This document shows positions 61,869-64,000 of a stretch of 64,000 nt of DNA, piece by piece. Positions within the stretch are counted from its first letter, which is position 1; every line of letters begins with the position of its first letter. This DNA comes from Diprion similis (taxonomy: Eukaryota; Arthropoda; Insecta; Hymenoptera; Diprionidae): the NCBI RefSeq assembly GCF_021155765.1, contig NC_060116.1, positions 14,525,084-14,589,083 on the forward strand, given 5' to 3'. A program made the position numbers and the translations under genes. The notes below the pieces were generated by a model. That model saw only the letters and a list, made by a program, of their open reading frames with translations. It did not search any database and was not told the DNA's origin.

Positions 61869-63790
61869 CTAATTATTTGTAAAGCCCGGCCGCGTGTAAT
61901 ATACTCTGTAATATAGAGTTTTGCTCCGCCAAAGCGAGTAGGAATTGTCAAATTTCAGGAGGTAGACACCCTGTAAAAAAAAAAAAGAAAAACAAGTCAA
62001 CACGATATTTCGTGGGATTTTAAAAAATTTAAAGAAAATAATTATGCGTGTCACTTGCGGAAAAAAAAAAATTTCAATTTGTACAATATAATCATTGAAC
62101 TATGCTCACTTGTCCCGGATATTGGTGACTACCGGCATAAACCTCTTCCTGTGAATCTCGCCTATAGACCTAAGGAGTAAAAGTGAAAGGAATCAATTTA
62201 ATACCTATGAAATTTTCAGTTTAGCATTTCTTTGCCAAATTCTAGTGAAAGTAGACGCATGTAACTGCTGAAAGAGGCTATTTTTATTCCTCCTTTAAAA
62301 ATAGCTGTCCAGACGGGACTAACATGCATTTGCCACTTCAACCAAAGATTGCATTACACTGTTATTTAAAATTGATGATTGTAGTCATATAATGACTAGT
62401 AAGGCAGGGAATTAATTTAGCTAATTGATCGTTACTAATTCAAATGTCGATATTAACATCTGTGCTCTAAAAATAAAATCGACCTTGTAGAACAACTACT
62501 GACCAGCTGTTCTAACTGACAAGCAAATTGTCTAGCATTCTGTCGATTATATTGAAGTACAGCTTGTGAATTAAAAATCCACTTGGAATATATCAACTTT
62601 TATTTCTTTCTACTTTCCGTGAAAGGTAGTGCAAAAACTTGCACGGTTCGTTGCTAAGTATTGGCAAAGTCTTAAGTGGCAAAAAAAAATAGTCAAACCA
62701 ATTTGCAAACTCACAGGTACAATGACACTGATCGGCGGTGTGATTGGTTTACTGTATTCAGACTTTGGGATTCCGTTCATTGCTCCATTCTCCAGATCCT
62801 CCCTGGGTTCGTACTCCTCTTCCTCCTCGTCTTCATCCTCAGATTCGCTGATGTGGACGGAGACTTGATTGGTCTCCGGTTTAGACCATTCAAAGTAAAC
62901 CCCAAACCCTATGTCGTACCCGTCCGTTGCGAACTCCCAAAATAGACAGGAGCCATCCTCATGGGTAGGAACTCTAACGGTGACGGTTTCCCCATGTCCA
63001 ACTTTGATCACAGCATCGCCGGCTTCCTTGCGAATGATCTCTTTGAACTCTTCCACTCCGGTTCTAGTCCACATTTCAGCCGCCGACACAGGTGGCCAAT
63101 CCGGCTCTGCTTCATCCGAATCATTCTCATTCAGTGGCGTAGTTTCGTTCGAATCGGCAGCATTCTTCTCACTCTCACTGCTCAGGATCTCCGCTAGCTT
63201 CTCTTTTTTCTCAGTGTCCGAGCCTTGATCCTCTATCACCAGCTGATTCTGATGGAGCTGTTGCATGTACTGGTGATAGTGCTGCTCCTGCAATTGCCTT
63301 ATCAGTACACCTTGCTGCTCCGGGTTTCCGGGGTACTGCTGCTCGGCGTAGGCCTTGAATTGATGATAGGTTTGCTGGTTCAGCGCTTCCTGTATCTGCC
63401 GTCTCTGGCTCTCCTGTTTTATCCTTTCCTCCTCTTCGATCTGCCGCTGCTTCTCGAGCTCCCTGAGCTCCTCCTCCTTTTCCAGCCTCTTCAACTCCTC
63501 TTCTTTTTTCAGTCTAGCCTTCTCCTCCAGATCCCTTTTCTGCGCCTCGACTACGGTCTTGAACAACGGGCATAGCTTGTCCAGCAATACTATGAAACCC
63601 TCCATAGCTTCTTCTTTCGATATGTCGCCAAGGTTTTGCCAAGCCAATCGTCGGTCCCGACCTATCATGTCCAGCACTCCCAAGGGGGGTGCATTTTCTA
63701 CTGTACATTTTCCATGCATTACTTGCTGCGTAAATGCGACCAACTTCAGCTTGTCCTCGTAAGACAAATGCACGGCTTTACCTTCCTTTT
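61869..63790 (-). CDS. ACBD3: ACBD3 (GCP60), Golgi scaffold protein, 3' part of the gene
   Basis: Three exons with matching phases: 63790-62715, 62169-62110, 61970-61869 (stop TAG). The 5' end is beyond the right edge: the first exon here starts with two bases of a split codon and reads [17 protein letters not shown], inside the acyl-CoA-binding domain ([17 protein letters not shown] follows). Next come a long Glu/Lys/Arg coiled coil, a Gln-rich segment ([25 protein letters not shown]), an acidic linker, and the GOLD domain from about [14 protein letters not shown] through [20 protein letters not shown] and GFGVYFEW to [16 protein letters not shown] and YYRVYYTR. In animals ACBD3 binds giantin and PI4KIIIβ at the Golgi and recruits partners through the GOLD domain. 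Six extra residues (PGFTNN) follow the point where human ACBD3 ends. There are 358 full codons in the first exon, then 20 and 33. Confidence 0.97.
62170..62714 (-). other. ACBD3 intron between the two GOLD-domain exons
   Basis: 545-bp AT-rich intron, GTGAGT donor and CTCCTTAG acceptor on the minus strand. A frame continuing past the donor gives a spurious C-terminus. Confidence 0.9.
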
Positions 63791-64000
63791 CTGAAAACGT
63801 GAAGAATCGTGTTCGTAAGTTAGATTCAACGATGCAAACAGGGGTGCTTAGTACTTGGAATGGAGTGAAAATTCATGCATTGGAAATATAAGATACTTGC
63901 GTGTTTTGTTTTGGGATTGGTGTCATATGAGCGAGGAGTGGGAACAACAATAAAGTTGAATAATCAATGGACCCAAAACTCAAATCTCACATTACTACAG
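63791..64000 (-). other. ACBD3 intron, continuing past the window
   Basis: The sequence right of the acceptor (GTTTTCAG on the minus strand) shows no coding signal to the window end. Confidence 0.8.

Noticed and set aside
62629-63762. Plus-strand ORFs including a Leu-rich 116-codon frame
   Set aside because: Antisense shadows of the ACBD3 coiled-coil and GOLD exons.
1-64000. CRISPR arrays, prokaryotic operons, phage or integron features
   Set aside because: The DNA is eukaryotic; repeats are microsatellites, a MITE and a segmental duplication, with no regularly spaced repeat-spacer array.

Overview
The window is animal nuclear DNA, almost certainly from an insect. Every recognisable gene is split by GT-AG introns. 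The set (a Spätzle cystine-knot cytokine, a futsch/MAP1 start, an insect-type heme oxygenase, a Ly6/QVR-family GPI protein, a TMEM151 homologue and ACBD3) is insect-like. AT-rich spacers full of microsatellites, together with many CpG dinucleotides, would fit Hymenoptera, but that is inference and no alignment was run.

Layout. 1-5.9 kb: intron of a minus-strand futsch/MAP1 homologue whose first coding exon lies at 5903-6109; the rest of the gene is off the left edge. 6.1-15.8 kb: upstream DNA shared by futsch (minus) and a plus-strand spätzle gene. 15.84-20.30 kb: spätzle, six coding exons, with the signal peptide on an exon 2.5 kb ahead of the others. 20.3-36.2 kb: about 16 kb with no supported gene; the part after about 28.5 kb is visibly richer in G+C and CpG and carries only weak SINE-like signals. 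36.20-37.61 kb: heme oxygenase, three exons. 41.40-42.09 kb: Ly6-domain protein, three exons. 42.7-46.3 kb: mostly empty, with hints of a minus-strand gene that I could not assemble. 46.37-53.30 kb: TMEM151 homologue, seven or eight coding exons. 53.3-61.8 kb: noncoding, dominated by a diverged near-tandem duplication, one copy of which carries a palindromic MITE-like insertion. 61.87-63.79 kb: the 3' three exons of ACBD3 on the minus strand, running off the right edge.

The genes do not form a pathway; this is an ordinary gene neighbourhood. The most solid unusual observations are the duplication with its copy-specific MITE, three PxYxxAL motifs in the TMEM151 tail plus a probable alternative C-terminal exon, loss of the catalytic aspartate position in heme oxygenase, and a shifted terminal cysteine cluster in spätzle. 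I found no convincing new multi-gene system. Splice sites were read by eye; phases were checked for each junction of the six recognised genes.
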